The notes beneath the pieces were generated by a model. The model did no database searches. It was not told the DNA's origin and saw only the letters and a program-made list of their open reading frames with translations. From Eulemur rufifrons (taxonomy: Eukaryota > Chordata > Mammalia > Primates > Lemuridae), in the NCBI RefSeq assembly GCF_041146395.1, contig NC_090996.1, positions 32,760,738 to 32,824,737 on the forward strand: a stretch of DNA of 64,000 bases. The letters run 5' to 3'. Below, piece by piece: positions 23,066 through 33,610 of the stretch (position 1 is the first letter of the stretch; each line of letters opens with the position of its first letter). Made by a program: the position numbers and the translations under genes.

Positions 23066-23689
23066 TGCCTTCCAGCCCCAGACAACGATCCCCAACCAAC
23101 CATCACCAGCGTGCAAAAGCAGCTTCCTCCAAGGCTGCTGTTGGCAAGAATCAGCAGTACAGACTCTGCAATGACTTTGTCAGCAGTTATTAGGCAGGTT
23201 TTTCATGAGAGGATTAATACACTTTAAAATATATGTAACTTCTTAATTTTTTAATAATCTTTGTTTTCAGATCTTCTAGGGACCTATTTTTGGTGAGTCA
23301 AAAACAACATTTATCTTAGTTCCACAGGTCCTTCAGTTTCGATTCCATTTCTTTTTCATCAGTTAAATTTATATAGCATTAAATTTGCTACTTTTTGTCT
23401 TTAAAATCCCATTTTGAATGATCATAATTATGCATCTCTAGCTATTCTTCTACCTGCATGTAGTCTTAGCCTAGAATGACGTTCACTTCCTATTAAGGAA
23501 GTTTATTTCTTGGGGTGGTGAGAGTTGAGGTGATTTTTCTCTCTTTTTTGTACTTTTCTGTATTCCTTGAATTTTTTTTTTTTCATGCCATTAAAAATGA
23601 CAAAGTCATCATTTTTCAAATCTACTTTGTATTATAGTTATCCATATACTTGTCTAATCTCCCTACTTGATTACAGATGTTTTGAGTTA
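23066..23689. other. AT-rich unique DNA
   Basis: The block at 23215-23560 is AT-rich and free of recognised repeats ('gaatgatcataattatgcat'). It may be a conserved element, but the signal is weak. No exon is seen. Confidence 0.35.
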
Positions 23690-23825
23690 TCCATTCATTT
23701 TGCAGTCCCAGCGCCAGAGACTCTGACTCACAAGGGTGGTCCCTGGAATCCGCGTGTACACTAAGCATCCCAGCGGGTTCCCTCACAGGTGTTCCGAGGA
23801 CAGTATTTTGAGAAGCCCTGGTGCA
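23690..23825 (+). mobile_element. MER5-like hAT fragment
   Basis: 'gagactctgactcacaaggg', 'cccagcgggttccctcacag' and 'tattttgagaagccctgg' follow the MER5 plan (tail 'gagaaccactgg'). Confidence 0.45.
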
Positions 23826-24390
23826 AAAGAAAGAACTCTCAAGGAAGGTGGCTCTACATTTTCCTGCCAAGTTCAGGAAGCAACTGAAGGGTTATCCCAT
23901 CAGCACTCATCATGGTGCTGTGTGTGTATGAGGAATTCAGGAATGGTTTGATCAAGCCTGACGACCTAACAGGAGGCTCCCGTCTGGGACGCCAGGTCCT
24001 CACCGCACACGTGGCTGAGTTAGTGGTCACGGATGACGATGCGCCTTCCTCCAGCGTGAGCACCCCATGGTTTCGTTCAGTAGATGAGACACCCCCATCC
24101 CACACTCAATCCCGGTGTCCTCACACGCCCGTTTACGGCAGATCTGACAGTGCCCGTGGCGCACTAACGGCCAGCACACGGGTTAGACGGAGGTGAAAGC
24201 TTGAGTTCAACCAGCTGAGGGACGCTGAAGCGTTTCCCGGGAAAGCTTCGGGCAGCTCTGCCCACCCACAACCTTGCTCCACATCGGGGAAAGGGCTCCC
24301 CCGAAGCTGCACTGGCCTCGATCGAGTAACTCACACTGACTCTCGGCAGACGCAGGAAAAGGAATCTTTTAAAAAATATCCTCATCTCTC
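23826..24390. other. Non-genic unique DNA
   Basis: No exon or repeat is recognised. It is mildly CpG-rich at 24000-24330 with no donor or acceptor that would make an exon convincing. Confidence 0.4.
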
Positions 24391-24411
24391 ACTTACACAC
24401 ACACACACTCC

Positions 24412-24470
<59 letters not shown>

Positions 24471-24488
24471 GCATGCACGCACGCGCGC
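24391..24488. repeat. Compound (CA)n(CT)n(CA)n microsatellite
   Basis: About 100 bases of alternating CA, then CT, then CA, ending in an ACGCACGCGCGC stretch. The CT part is homopyrimidine and the CG/CA end is alternating purine-pyrimidine, so both H-DNA and Z-DNA geometries are possible. Confidence 0.95.
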
Positions 24489-25246
24489 CTCCCTAGAGCC
24501 TGACTTCAGCAACTGCTCCGCCGCAGTCCCCCGGCACCCGTTCTACCGAGCACCCACCGAAAGCCGGGTTCACTGCTACAAATGCGAGCAGGAGACCCCC
24601 GACATCAAGGAGCTTACGATCCGCGGGAGGAAACAGATTTGAACATAAGTGATGACAACACAAGTGGAAGAGTCAAACGTGAAAGTTCAGCAAAGTATCA
24701 CCGAGGATTAGTTCCCAAACGGGAGCCAGGCTGGCCACAAGAGAATCGCCGGGGGCTTTTGTAAACATCGACCCCAGCTGAGCCCCTGAGCGTCAGCCGC
24801 TCCGGGAGTCATCCAGGAACTGGTGTAGTTAATAAACACCACCCCCTCCCACATCCACCACTCTGATGCCCCTGAGGGCTGGGGAAATATGCAACTATGA
24901 GAAACACCAAAGGAGGCACTGAAAACCTGTAAACACTGACCACCGTGCCAGACACCGTGAGGACACACAGGGGGCTCAATCCCCAAGACTGAGAATGACC
25001 CTGCAAGGGGAGCTTTAACGGGAATGACCATGGGCTTTACTGGGGCCACAGCCAGCACCTGGGAACGCTCCAACCCCGCCCTAGAGTCACCCCACTCTCC
25101 CCACGGGAGGGAGCTGACATGAGGAGAGGAGCCAGATGAGAAACAGAGAACCCTTCTATTACGGGCCCACAGTGGGGATGTTCCAGTAAAGCCACAACGG
25201 ACCTCAGGGCTTAGACACTCAGGCTAAAATGGAATCTCCATCATTA
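24489..25246. other. Unique DNA with MER5-like piece
   Basis: The segment at 24690-24810 has 'gagaatcgccgggggctttt' and a following MER5-like phrase. Otherwise no repeat or exon is seen up to the Alu target site. Confidence 0.4.
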
Positions 25247-25540
25247 AATCTTGAGATCTGGCCGGGCGCGGTGGCTCACGCCTGTAATCCTAGGAGGTCG
25301 GGAGGCCAAGGTAGGAGGATTGCACAAGGCCAGGAGTTCGAGTCCAGCTTGAGCAAGAGCTAGACCCTGTCCCCACAAAAACATGGAAAAAATTAGCTGC
25401 GCATGGTGGTGCATGCCTGTAGTCCCAACTGTTTGGGAGGCTGGGGTGGGAGGATCACTCGAGCCCAGGAGTTGGAGGCTGCAGTAAGCTATGATGATGC
25501 CACTGCACTCCAGCCTGGGCAACAGAGCATGACCCTGTCT

Positions 25541-25577
<37 letters not shown>

Positions 25578-25584
25578 GAGATCT
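25247..25584 (+). mobile_element. Alu SINE with target-site duplication
   Basis: Dimeric Alu from 'ggccgggcgcggtggctcac' at 25260 to an A-tail of about 32 bases. Flanks 'aatcttgagatct' (25247-25259) and 'aaccttgagatct' (25572-25584) are a target duplication with one change. The left arm's 'ggagttcgagtccagcttga' and 'gcaagagctagaccctgtcc' resemble strepsirrhine Alus rather than AluS/Y of apes. Confidence 0.95.
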
Positions 25585-25889
25585 TCCCATCTCCTGGCTG
25601 GATGCAGGGTATGGGAACTCGAGCAAGGTGCAGCACAGCAGGAATGGGGAGGGAGGGATCCAGGGAGCGAGAGGCTGACACTAGGGACTCTCCAGCTCAA
25701 ATGACCCATCCGCCTTGCTTTGTGAGAAAGGAACAGCAGATGAATCGCACCTTCAACACACAGTGACATCACCCACTAGTAAATGGGCTCCTAAAAATGC
25801 CCAAGAACTCAGCCTACTTGGATCCACATGCGTTCAACTCTTGGGGAGGAGAGAGACAGGACAAAGAAAAGGATGGAAAGAAACCAGTC
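25585..25889. other. Non-genic unique DNA
   Basis: No exon or repeat recognised between the Alu and the next MIR. Confidence 0.4.
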
Positions 25890-26025
25890 TCCGCGGGTTT
25901 TAGCACAATGCATCCTATTTTATTTTACAAGGTCCCTGAGGCCCAGAAAGGTTAGACAATCAGCCCAAGTTCTCATAGCTTGTAACTGGCAAAACCTTGG
26001 GGTTCTGACTCCAGAGAAGTTTCCA
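25890..26025 (-). repeat. MIR SINE
   Basis: Antisense MIR: 'ctgaggcccagaaaggttag', 'gcccaagttctcatagcttg', 'ggggttctgactccagag'. Confidence 0.65.
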
Positions 26026-26189
26026 CCTGCTTCGACCCTGGAGCTTAGTTGCAGAGATGACTGAATCCACCCCTCATTTGCTTTGTTTGTAGATATTGCC
26101 TAAGGTCCCCTGTGAATACTTAGATCCGGGCCATTTCTTACAGAGGAACCCTGCAGAAAGAACCCAAAGTGGTGCCCCCATGTAAGAAC

Positions 26190-26330
26190 CCTGCAAACAG
26201 GGAGGCGGGAGTCCCGGGTCCCGGTCCTGTCTCTGCCCTGTCCTTAGTTTCCCGTGTGTAAAATAGCACCAACCATCTCTGACAAATTGCCTCCCGAGGG
26301 GACAGGTGGAGGATGAGTTAACTCCATTGC
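26190..26330 (+). repeat. MIR SINE
   Basis: Sense MIR: 'gggtcccggtcctgtctctg', 'ccttagtttcccgtgtgtaa', 'aatagcaccaaccatctctg', 'ggaggatgagttaact'. Confidence 0.55.
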
Positions 26331-26372
26331 CTTTAACAGACAGTTCCAGAGTCCAAGATGATTTCACAGGTT

Positions 26373-26758
<386 letters not shown>

Positions 26759-26769
26759 AACAGAAAACA

Positions 26770-26965
26770 CTTTGCATTCAGATAGAGTGTTTTCATTTTC
26801 AAAGATTCTCACTTGCCGTCTAACCCTGTTGAGTTAGTAGCACCTGATGTTTTGAGCAGCCTTGGTGCACAAGAGAATAGCATGCATGGCTTCTAATCCC
26901 ACTTCCCAGATGAGGAGACTGAGGCAGAGGCTAACCAGATGCCACACAGGGAGTGTGACGGCAGA
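26770..26965 (-). repeat. MIR-like fragment
   Basis: 'cccacttcccagatgaggag' and 'actgaggcagaggctaacca' are antisense MIR wording; the left half is diverged. Confidence 0.5.
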
Positions 26966-27344
26966 TGGGGACTGTGGCCAGCCCCCTGCCCCAACCTGCC
27001 ATTCCCAGATCTGCTGAACTTTCAGGCATAGCAGACAGGAGGGCTGGATCGCTCAACCCTGCCAGTGGGGACCAGGACCCAACTGTGCAAGGCCCTGGCT
27101 AACTTGGCCACATCCTGTCTGGGCCCTCCAGGTGAGATTCCAACAGCTACCCACCCTACAGGCCTCAACAGAAACAGAAATTCCTCAGGAAACATTCTCT
27201 TGAGCCTCCAAGAGTGGGCCAGTCCCCTTCCACGGCCCTCTGGCCTTCCCTACTGCAGAACTTACCACCTTGTGGTCACTGTCTGTTCAGATACGTGTCC
27301 TTCCCACACTTACTGTGTTATCTGCAGCACCTACCAAGAATGAT
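26966..27344. other. Non-genic unique DNA
   Basis: The 92-codon plus frame at 27065-27343 has no domain or splice context. Nothing else is seen. Confidence 0.4.
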
Positions 27345-27590
27345 ATAAACAACAGGTGGTAAAACTTAATGTCTATTGAGTGTTGACTAAACATTTTTAA
27401 TGTGGCATCTTATGTAATACTCACTGTATCTGCAAGAGTAGGAGCTATTAAAAGTCAATTTTCAGACCAGAAACCCGAGGCACAGAGCAGCTTTATAACT
27501 TGCCCGAGCAGCCAGCTAGGAGGTGAGGAAGCTCAGTTTGAGCCCAGCGAGTCAGATGCCAGAGACCATGTTCTCAACCACTAGAGCTGG
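27345..27590 (-). repeat. MIR SINE
   Basis: Antisense MIR nearly full length: 'atgtctattgagtgttgact', 'cccgaggcacagagcagctt', 'gctaggaggtgaggaagctc', 'gtcagatgccagagacca'. Confidence 0.7.
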
Positions 27591-27654
27591 TCCCTCCCCA
27601 GAATCTAGCAGGTGGTTAATGAGTCTTTGCTGAACATGTGAACAGAAGTATAAG

Positions 27655-27705
27655 CAGATAGATGGATGGATACATGGATGGATGGATGGATGAACGTGAA
27701 CAGGA
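27655..27705. repeat. (TGGA)n simple repeat
   Basis: Tetranucleotide run 'gatggatggatggatgaacg' with an interrupted left part. Confidence 0.9.
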
Positions 27706-28394
27706 CTGTCTGCCATTTATTCAGGGTCCTCCAAGGAACTGAATGAGTTCTTTAGGGTGTCTCTCTACCGGCAGGTAGGTGGGCAATGGGGCTTGCCCAT
27801 GTAATACCCTTCATTTTGGGTGGTGCCCAGCCTCAACCACCACTCCCAGAACACTTCCTTTATTGACTAGGAAAGTCGAAACTTGCACTGATAATTAACA
27901 CAAATTTCAGCTACAAGTGCAGGTGTTAAGCTAATGACAGCCGGGCAATCAATAATCAATAACTTGGCTGTGTCACATTACTGCCATGCTGAGCAAGTTC
28001 TACCAAAGGGCTCTGTAATCTCTCCATCCCATTAAGAACGCTCATCACACCTTCCCCAACCTTGGGGGCAAAGAGGGGTTATCCAGTACTCAGAGTTCAC
28101 CCCAACAGGCTCACCTTTGTTCCACCTGGGCTGACCTTCAGCTTGGAGACTTCCACAGTCCCCTAGGTCGGCTCACCCAGCCTTCGAATTGACCCCGGTG
28201 ACTGCCCACCCACCAGGTATCTTCACCTTTCACCTCACATCCTCTTTCCCAAGGCTTTCCTCCAATCCAGCCTCTACCAAAGGATAGAACAAGTGTTGAC
28301 AAAATCCAAGACAAGCTGGGTGAGGAATGAGGTGGGAAGAAGGCTCCAGTTATGGAGAAAAGTTCTAAGCAATCGCAAAGATATAAGGTAAGTG
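27706..28394. promoter_or_regulatory. Unique DNA with a candidate conserved block
   Basis: The block at 27860-27995 is AT-rich and repeat-free, with 'ctgataattaacacaaattt', 'ttaagctaatgacagc' and 'caatcaataatcaataact', a dense set of homeodomain/PBX-like words. The rest is featureless. Confidence 0.35.
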
Positions 28395-29375
28395 AACAGC
28401 TATCAACACTTCTGCACAGCAAAGGAAATAATCAACACAGCAAATAGACAACCAACAGAATGGGAAAAATATTCACAACCTATACATCCAATAAAAGGCT
28501 AATACTCAGAATCTACAAAGAACTCAAACAAATCAGCAAGAGAAAAAAAACAACCCCATTAAAAGGTGGGCAAAAGACATGAACAGAAGTTTTTCAAAAG
28601 AAGATAAATGGCCAACATATGAAAAAATGCTCAACATCACTACTCATTAGGGAAATGCAAATTAAAACCACAATGAGATATCTCCTTACTCCTGTCAGAA
28701 TAGCAATTATTAAAAAGTAAAAAAAAAAAAAAAAACAATAGATGCTGGCATGGATGCAGAGAGAAAGGAACACTTATATACTGTTGGTAGGACTGCAAAC
28801 TAGTACAACCTCTGTAGAAAACAGTATGGAGATTCCTCAAAGACTAAAAGTAGATCTACTATTCAATCTAGCAATCCCACTACTGGGTATCTACCCAAAG
28901 GAAAAGAAGTCGTTTTATCAAAAAGACAACTGCACTCGAATTTTTATTGCAGCACAATTCACAATCACAAAGATGTGGAATCAACCTAAGTGTCCATCAA
29001 TTCATGAGTGGGTTAACAAAATTTGGTATACCATGGAGCACTACTCACCCATAAAAAGAAATGAATCAATGTCTTTTGCAGCAATTTGGATAGAACCAGA
29101 GACCATTATCTTAAGTGAAGTTTCTCAGGAATAGAAAAATAAACAGCACATATACTCTCTAATAAGTTGGAACTAACCAATGGGCACACATCAGCACAGA
29201 GGGAAGTAAAAGTCATTGTAAATCATAAAGGGGGAAGGGGAGGAGGGGAGGAGCAAAAACCTACCAAACAGGTACAATGAACACTATTTGGGTGATGGGC
29301 ACACAAGTAGCTCTGATTCAAGCATTATCAAAGTTATCCATGTCACAAAAACATTTGTATTCTCTTAATATTTTG
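28395..29375 (+). mobile_element. L1 3' end
   Basis: Sense ORF2 C-terminus and 3' UTR: 'acttctgcacagcaaaggaa', 'caacagaatgggaaaaatat', then the 130-codon frame at 28742-29134 with YTMEHYSPIKRNESMSFAAI, a typical L1 ORF2 C-terminal word. It is one of the less diverged L1 copies here. It ends near 29372 before a GGGA tract. Confidence 0.9.
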
Positions 29376-29377
29376 AA

Positions 29378-29441
29378 TGAAAGGGGGAGGGAAGGGAGAA
29401 AGGGAGGGAGGGAGGCAGGGAGAAAGGGAGGGATGGAGGAC
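29378..29441 (+). repeat. GGGA-rich purine tract
   Basis: Homopurine run after the L1 tail ('ggagggagggaggcagggag'). It probably grew from the L1 3' end and has G-runs compatible with a quadruplex. Confidence 0.8.
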
Positions 29442-29714
29442 TGATACTGCATAACTGAAGCTGAAGAAGATCAGGGGGCCACAGGAGATCACAAGCTAAA
29501 TATGATATAGACTCCTTTATTTTATTGCAAATATCCATGGATTCATACTGACAACTGTGCTTCAAATATTGCTAAGGCCACTGCTAAGGGCAAGGCAGAA
29601 AGACAAAGCTTTTAATGCAATACGGTAAGAAGGCCCATAGGCGAGTTCCTATTCCATCTTCTGGGATAACCGTAGGATTCTGGTTACACATGTTCTAAAA
29701 GCTATCTCTTGCTT
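29442..29714. other. Non-genic unique DNA
   Basis: No exon or repeat recognised. Confidence 0.4.
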
Positions 29715-29890
29715 CTGCTGTTGGAGAGCTACCACGGTGAAGTGGTTAAGAGTGTGTTCGCAGAGACCAACCAGGTGGCTTCTACCACAGCCCCACCTCG
29801 GAGTCACTATATAATATGTAATACTGATCAAGTTATGTCATTTTTCTGAGCCTCGATTTTCCCATCTGTAAAATGGGTATTCCTTCATTC
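29715..29890 (+). repeat. MIR SINE
   Basis: Sense MIR: 'gtgaagtggttaagagtgtg', 'ctgatcaagttatgtcattt', 'cccatctgtaaaatgggtat'. Confidence 0.75.
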
Positions 29891-30300
29891 ACCAAACAGA
29901 TTCTAGCTGAGCACACGCTAAACACCAGAGACACGATGAGAGCCAAGAACACACACAGCCCCTGCCCTCATGGCAATCACAGTCTAGAAGGGGGCAGATG
30001 TTCAGCAAAGAGTCTCGCCCAAAGAAACAGGTGGCTGTAGCCAGGCAAACATCAACAACAGAGAAACACCTGGTGTCACGCGACCAGAAAACAGGGGCTC
30101 ATTGAGACAGCGTTAGTGTGTCCAGGTGTCCCTGAAGATGTGGTGACTCAGTTGTCAGACGAGATCTTCATCAGGTGAGGGGGCAGCGCGAGGGAAAAGC
30201 TTTCCAGGCAGAAAGAGCAAGATGTGCAAAGGCCCTGTGGCAGGAAAGAGCACAAAAAGTACAGGAGCTTGAAAGGAGCTACAGGGAGCAAGTGAATACA
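29891..30300 (+). repeat. Ancient interspersed repeat (LINE-like)
   Basis: The order 'gctgagcacacgctaaacac', 'cccctgccctcatggcaatc', 'acagtctagaagggggcaga', later 'gatgtgcaaaggccctgtgg' and 'caggaaagagcac' matches a very old mammalian repeat also seen at 40775-41210. I do not commit to a family name. Confidence 0.5.
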
Positions 30301-31224
30301 CAGATAATCATAGTACCCACCTCACGGAGGAGGCACGAAAACACTGAGACCCTGTGTGTAACAAATTCAGCAAATCGTTAAACAGGAATTATCTTCAAAC
30401 AGCACAGGGTGACGCCCCTCAGTGGTGTGTCCCACGAAAGGGTACCACAGACTTGGAGGCCACGTTCGACAAGCCAGTTTGGCACAAATGCACCCCACGC
30501 TCTGTACACCCAGGGCAGGACCCTGGATGATTTAAGTCATGATCAAGTGTCAAAAACAACACAGAACCTGCGAAAGGGGAAGAAAACCTCCCAGAGCGGC
30601 TGTCGGTCTCTCCTGAAAGACTCTCGGGTAGAAACGACGCCGCTCTGCCCGAGCTCCCGGGAGGAAAGGCCCTGGTCGGCAGGAGTCGGGCACACTGGTG
30701 CGTCCCGGCAACTGGCCGTGTGCGCGTGGACACGCTTACAGTGCAAACCAAGCGCTGTGTTTGTCTGGGGTGGCTTAATCACCAGGAGCGAGGAGTGTCC
30801 CAAGCAGCAACTCAGCAGTCACTGTCGCCTGGGTTTTCTGCAAGTGGGAGGCAGCGAGGATGAGGGCTTCCGTTCCGTCTGCAGGCCCCTCACAGAGGGA
30901 GCTGGGGAGGCTTTGCAGCCATCTGCACAGTTTGCCGTCTCGTCTGGCTGGGCGGCTGAGCTCCAAACGGGTGGCAGGGGCGGACGGGGCAGCTCGTGCC
31001 CCCGTAGGTGGAGACGGGGGAGCACGGCCAGCCCCGCAGAGGCGGCAGAAGCAGGCAGGCTCTGCACAGCGCTGCCCCAGCCCCAGGGGCTGCAGCGTCC
31101 AATCCCACAGCGACCAGGGGCGCTGGCACCTGCAGACACCTGGAGAGAGTCCTCCGCGTGGCAGTCCACAGACGCACACTCATGACCCCCACGCAGAACT
31201 GCCAGACACAGCAAGTGACAAGAC
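30301..31224. other. GC/CpG-enriched unique DNA
   Basis: CpGs are clearly denser at about 30590-31160 than in the flanks. All three plus frames and several minus frames are open for 100-258 codons, an effect of GC richness. The longest frame (30409-31185, plus, 258 codons) is low-complexity R/G/S/A-rich with no domain. This could be a weak CpG island or a decayed one. Confidence 0.4.
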
Positions 31225-31380
31225 AGGACACCAGTTAAACTTGAATTTCAGATAAACAACAAATCATTTTGGGGGGTAAGTATGTCCCAAATATAGCATG
31301 AGACACACTAAAAAATGTTAATCAGAAGTCCAGGTTTAACCGGACATCCTGGACTTCAAGAGGCAAACCTAGCCCCGCAC
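31225..31380. mobile_element. Palindromic DNA transposon fossil
   Basis: 'ccagttaaacttgaatttca' and 'gataaacaacaaatcatttt' at the left, and 'gtttaaccggacatcctgga' at the right, are the two arms of a known palindromic mammalian MITE. The arms face each other around 'aagtatgtcccaaatatagc'. Confidence 0.6.
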
Positions 31381-31423
31381 AACAGGACCTCAGGCTCGGA
31401 AACGCACAGAGAACTCCAGGCCC

Positions 31424-31460
31424 TTCTCTCTCTCTCTCTCTCTCTCTCTCTTTTCTCTCT
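31424..31460. repeat. (TC)n simple repeat
   Basis: Pure TC run followed by a short imperfect TC stretch. Confidence 0.9.
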
Positions 31461-31964
31461 TACACGCACACATCCATACACTTTGCAGAGTCCAGGGCCA
31501 AGGAGGAAGCAAGGGCCATGATGAGGGTCCCACCCTCTGCACCCCGCTGTCCTCCATCTCCGGGTTCAGATAAAGCAGGGTCCCTGCTACCAGGGTGCCG
31601 GCTGGAGTTGGAGGTGCCCTGATGTCCTGAACGTCCCCAGGCCCAGCCAGGGCTGCAGCCAAGCCTGGCTTCTGGTGTGGCCTGGAAGCCACAGCAGAGC
31701 CCTCTGGGCCTTGGTGAGATGGGCAGGGGGCTCCCAGGCTGGGGGCTCCCCTTCGAGCCCACCCATGGAGCACCCGCCAGGAGCCCGTTTCTTTCCTCTG
31801 CGCCCGCTGACTGTGCCCCAGTCTCTGTCCCTGCCACGTCCCAAGGGGCCGCAGTGGCTGGGACTGAAGATGCCGCCCGCCCGGTACACCCAGTCCAGCA
31901 ACAGCAGCAGCCACGTGTCCCGGGGCCCGGCTGGCCGTCCGGAGCCGGCACTGTGACGTGTCCC
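31461..31964. other. GC-rich unique DNA
   Basis: Overlapping open frames on both strands (up to 174 codons) come from GC richness. I see no splice sites or domains. Confidence 0.4.
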
Positions 31965-32115
31965 CGTGGAGTTACTTCACTGAACCTGTGTGGCAGCCCC
32001 GGCGGGGCAGATGTTATTTACTATATTATCCCCATTTACGTTTGAAGAAACTGAGGCCCGAAGGCGGCAGATGCAGGCCTTCGGTGTGCAGTGACGTTGC
32101 CAGGAACACTGGAGC
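31965..32115 (-). repeat. MIR SINE
   Basis: Antisense MIR: 'ttatttactatattatcccc', 'gaagaaactgaggcccgaag', with 'gtggcag' upstream. Confidence 0.55.
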
Positions 32116-32737
32116 AAGGAGACTCGCCCGCGAGGGTGAGGCCGCCCGCCCGAGCCGGGAAGCGGGAGTCCCTGCCGGCAGGGCCGGGGTGGGGACACCA
32201 GGGTGTGGACTGTCCGAGTAAAAGAAAGTGAGGGGGGCTGTGCCGTCCGCCCAGGGCCCTCTGGGCCGTGGAAGATGCTGACTACGGAGGGTGGGACCCC
32301 GTGGGTCCTCAGGGAGCTGGTGACCGGATGAAATTTACCCAGGATGTGGACTGAGCGCAGGGCACCCTCTGGCCAGGGAGGCCACCCCAGGAACATCTCG
32401 CAGAATCAGGCTCAGCGCGCCAAGCGGGACGTGAGAGGACGGGTCACCACAACACCACGTGCAACAGGAAGCGCAGAAACCGACCCAAGGCTCCTGGGGG
32501 CGGGGTTTGTTGGTTGCACTAAGCACTGCGCAGCCGCAAGTCAGACTGAGGAGGCGGAGCCCAGGCTCCAGCGTGCGACAATGTCAAAGACACAGCGAGT
32601 GAAGAGGATCCTCCAAACAATAAACACAGCATTATCCCACCTTTGTTTTTTTAAAAACAGATTAAATTAAAACTACCTGTGTGCAGATATGCGCGGTTGC
32701 ACACACACAGAAAAAGGTATAGCAGAGAACCGTCCGG
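32116..32737. other. GC-rich unique DNA
   Basis: No exon or repeat recognised; a T-run and an A-run occur near 32645-32660. Confidence 0.4.
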
Positions 32738-32935
32738 CGTACAGGTGGCGAACCTGTGGCCTCCTGGATAGTTGGGTTCAGCCTTTTGGCGGAATCCAAG
32801 TTTTGCAGAACAAATCCTTTCAATAAAAGGATTTGTTCTGTGAAGTTTGGATTTGGCCAACGGGCCGCCCGTGGGGATCTGGAGGGCCACGCGTGGCCCT
32901 GAGCCTGCAGGTTCCTTAACCCTCGGACTCTGTCA
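32738..32935. mobile_element. hAT-type palindromic MITE
   Basis: Imperfect termini 'aggtggcgaacctgtggcc' and 'ctgagcctgcaggttcct', and a central hairpin: arms 'cagaacaaatccttt' (32806-32820) and 'aaaggatttgttctg' (32826-32840) are exact reverse complements with a 5-base loop. The pairing extends imperfectly outward to roughly 32785-32858. No transposase. Family not named. Confidence 0.65.
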
Positions 32936-33480
32936 TCTGCCCAATTCCAAGGATCCAAAGCAGGAAAGGCAAGGGCTTAAAACTCCATCAGGACAACACA
33001 GGACAGAGTTCAAAAAATAAAAATAAAAAATGAACAAAGAGGTCAGTAGCCTTGGCCTCTCAGGCACTCACACCCTGCAAGTTAAGCCAACAGGTTTCCA
33101 AGCCACAGTCTTCCTCACTAGGAGAGGAGCAAATACACAAGGGCCAGCCAGGGTCCCCAGGAGCGGGGTATGAAAGGCAAGGTGGGATTAGCGCACAGTT
33201 GGGGGGCTGCACCCTCAGACGCCCGACCACCCCGGGACCCTGCTCCTCAGCAGGTGAGGTCTGGGGAGCTGGATGGAGTCCCGACTCCTTGGAGAAGCAA
33301 AGGCAGGAGCCCTGTGGGGGCTGTGAGCAACCTGAGACCTCCCCTCTGGGGCTGAGGGAAGGGAAGAAGCCGCCCCAGGAATGCGGGGCTCCCAGAGGCC
33401 CCCGGGGACCTGCACCAGCGGTCAGAAGTCCTGTCACTTCATGTGCGGCTGCCGCACGGAGGGCTGTGCAGGAAGCTGCA
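32936..33480. other. Non-genic unique DNA
   Basis: The 145- and 159-codon frames overlapping on opposite strands at 33052-33531 are mutually shadowing and carry no domain. No repeat is recognised. Confidence 0.4.
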
Positions 33481-33484
33481 TGTT

Positions 33485-33610
33485 GCTCAGAGAACAAAAA
33501 AAGGAAATTAAATGCACCATCTGGTTATTAGCAAGAGCTTTTGAGGCAGACGCTTAAATATGCATGCCTAGACATTATAAAACTTGGGGAAAATGTTAAT
33601 TTCAATAACT
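33485..33610. promoter_or_regulatory. Candidate conserved non-coding element
   Basis: AT-rich repeat-free block: 'ggaaattaaatgcaccatct', 'cttaaatatgcatgcctaga', 'gttaatttcaataactcgag'. No open frame crosses it cleanly. Confidence 0.3.

Noticed and set aside
24391..24488. Possible CRISPR-like or tandem array
   Set aside because: Simple dinucleotide repeats with no spacers, in a mammalian genome.
25244..25772. Minus frames with poly-Phe
   Set aside because: They are antisense Alu with its A-tail, a common false gene.
28742..29134. 130-codon plus frame as a host gene
   Set aside because: It is the C-terminal part of an L1 ORF2 relic.
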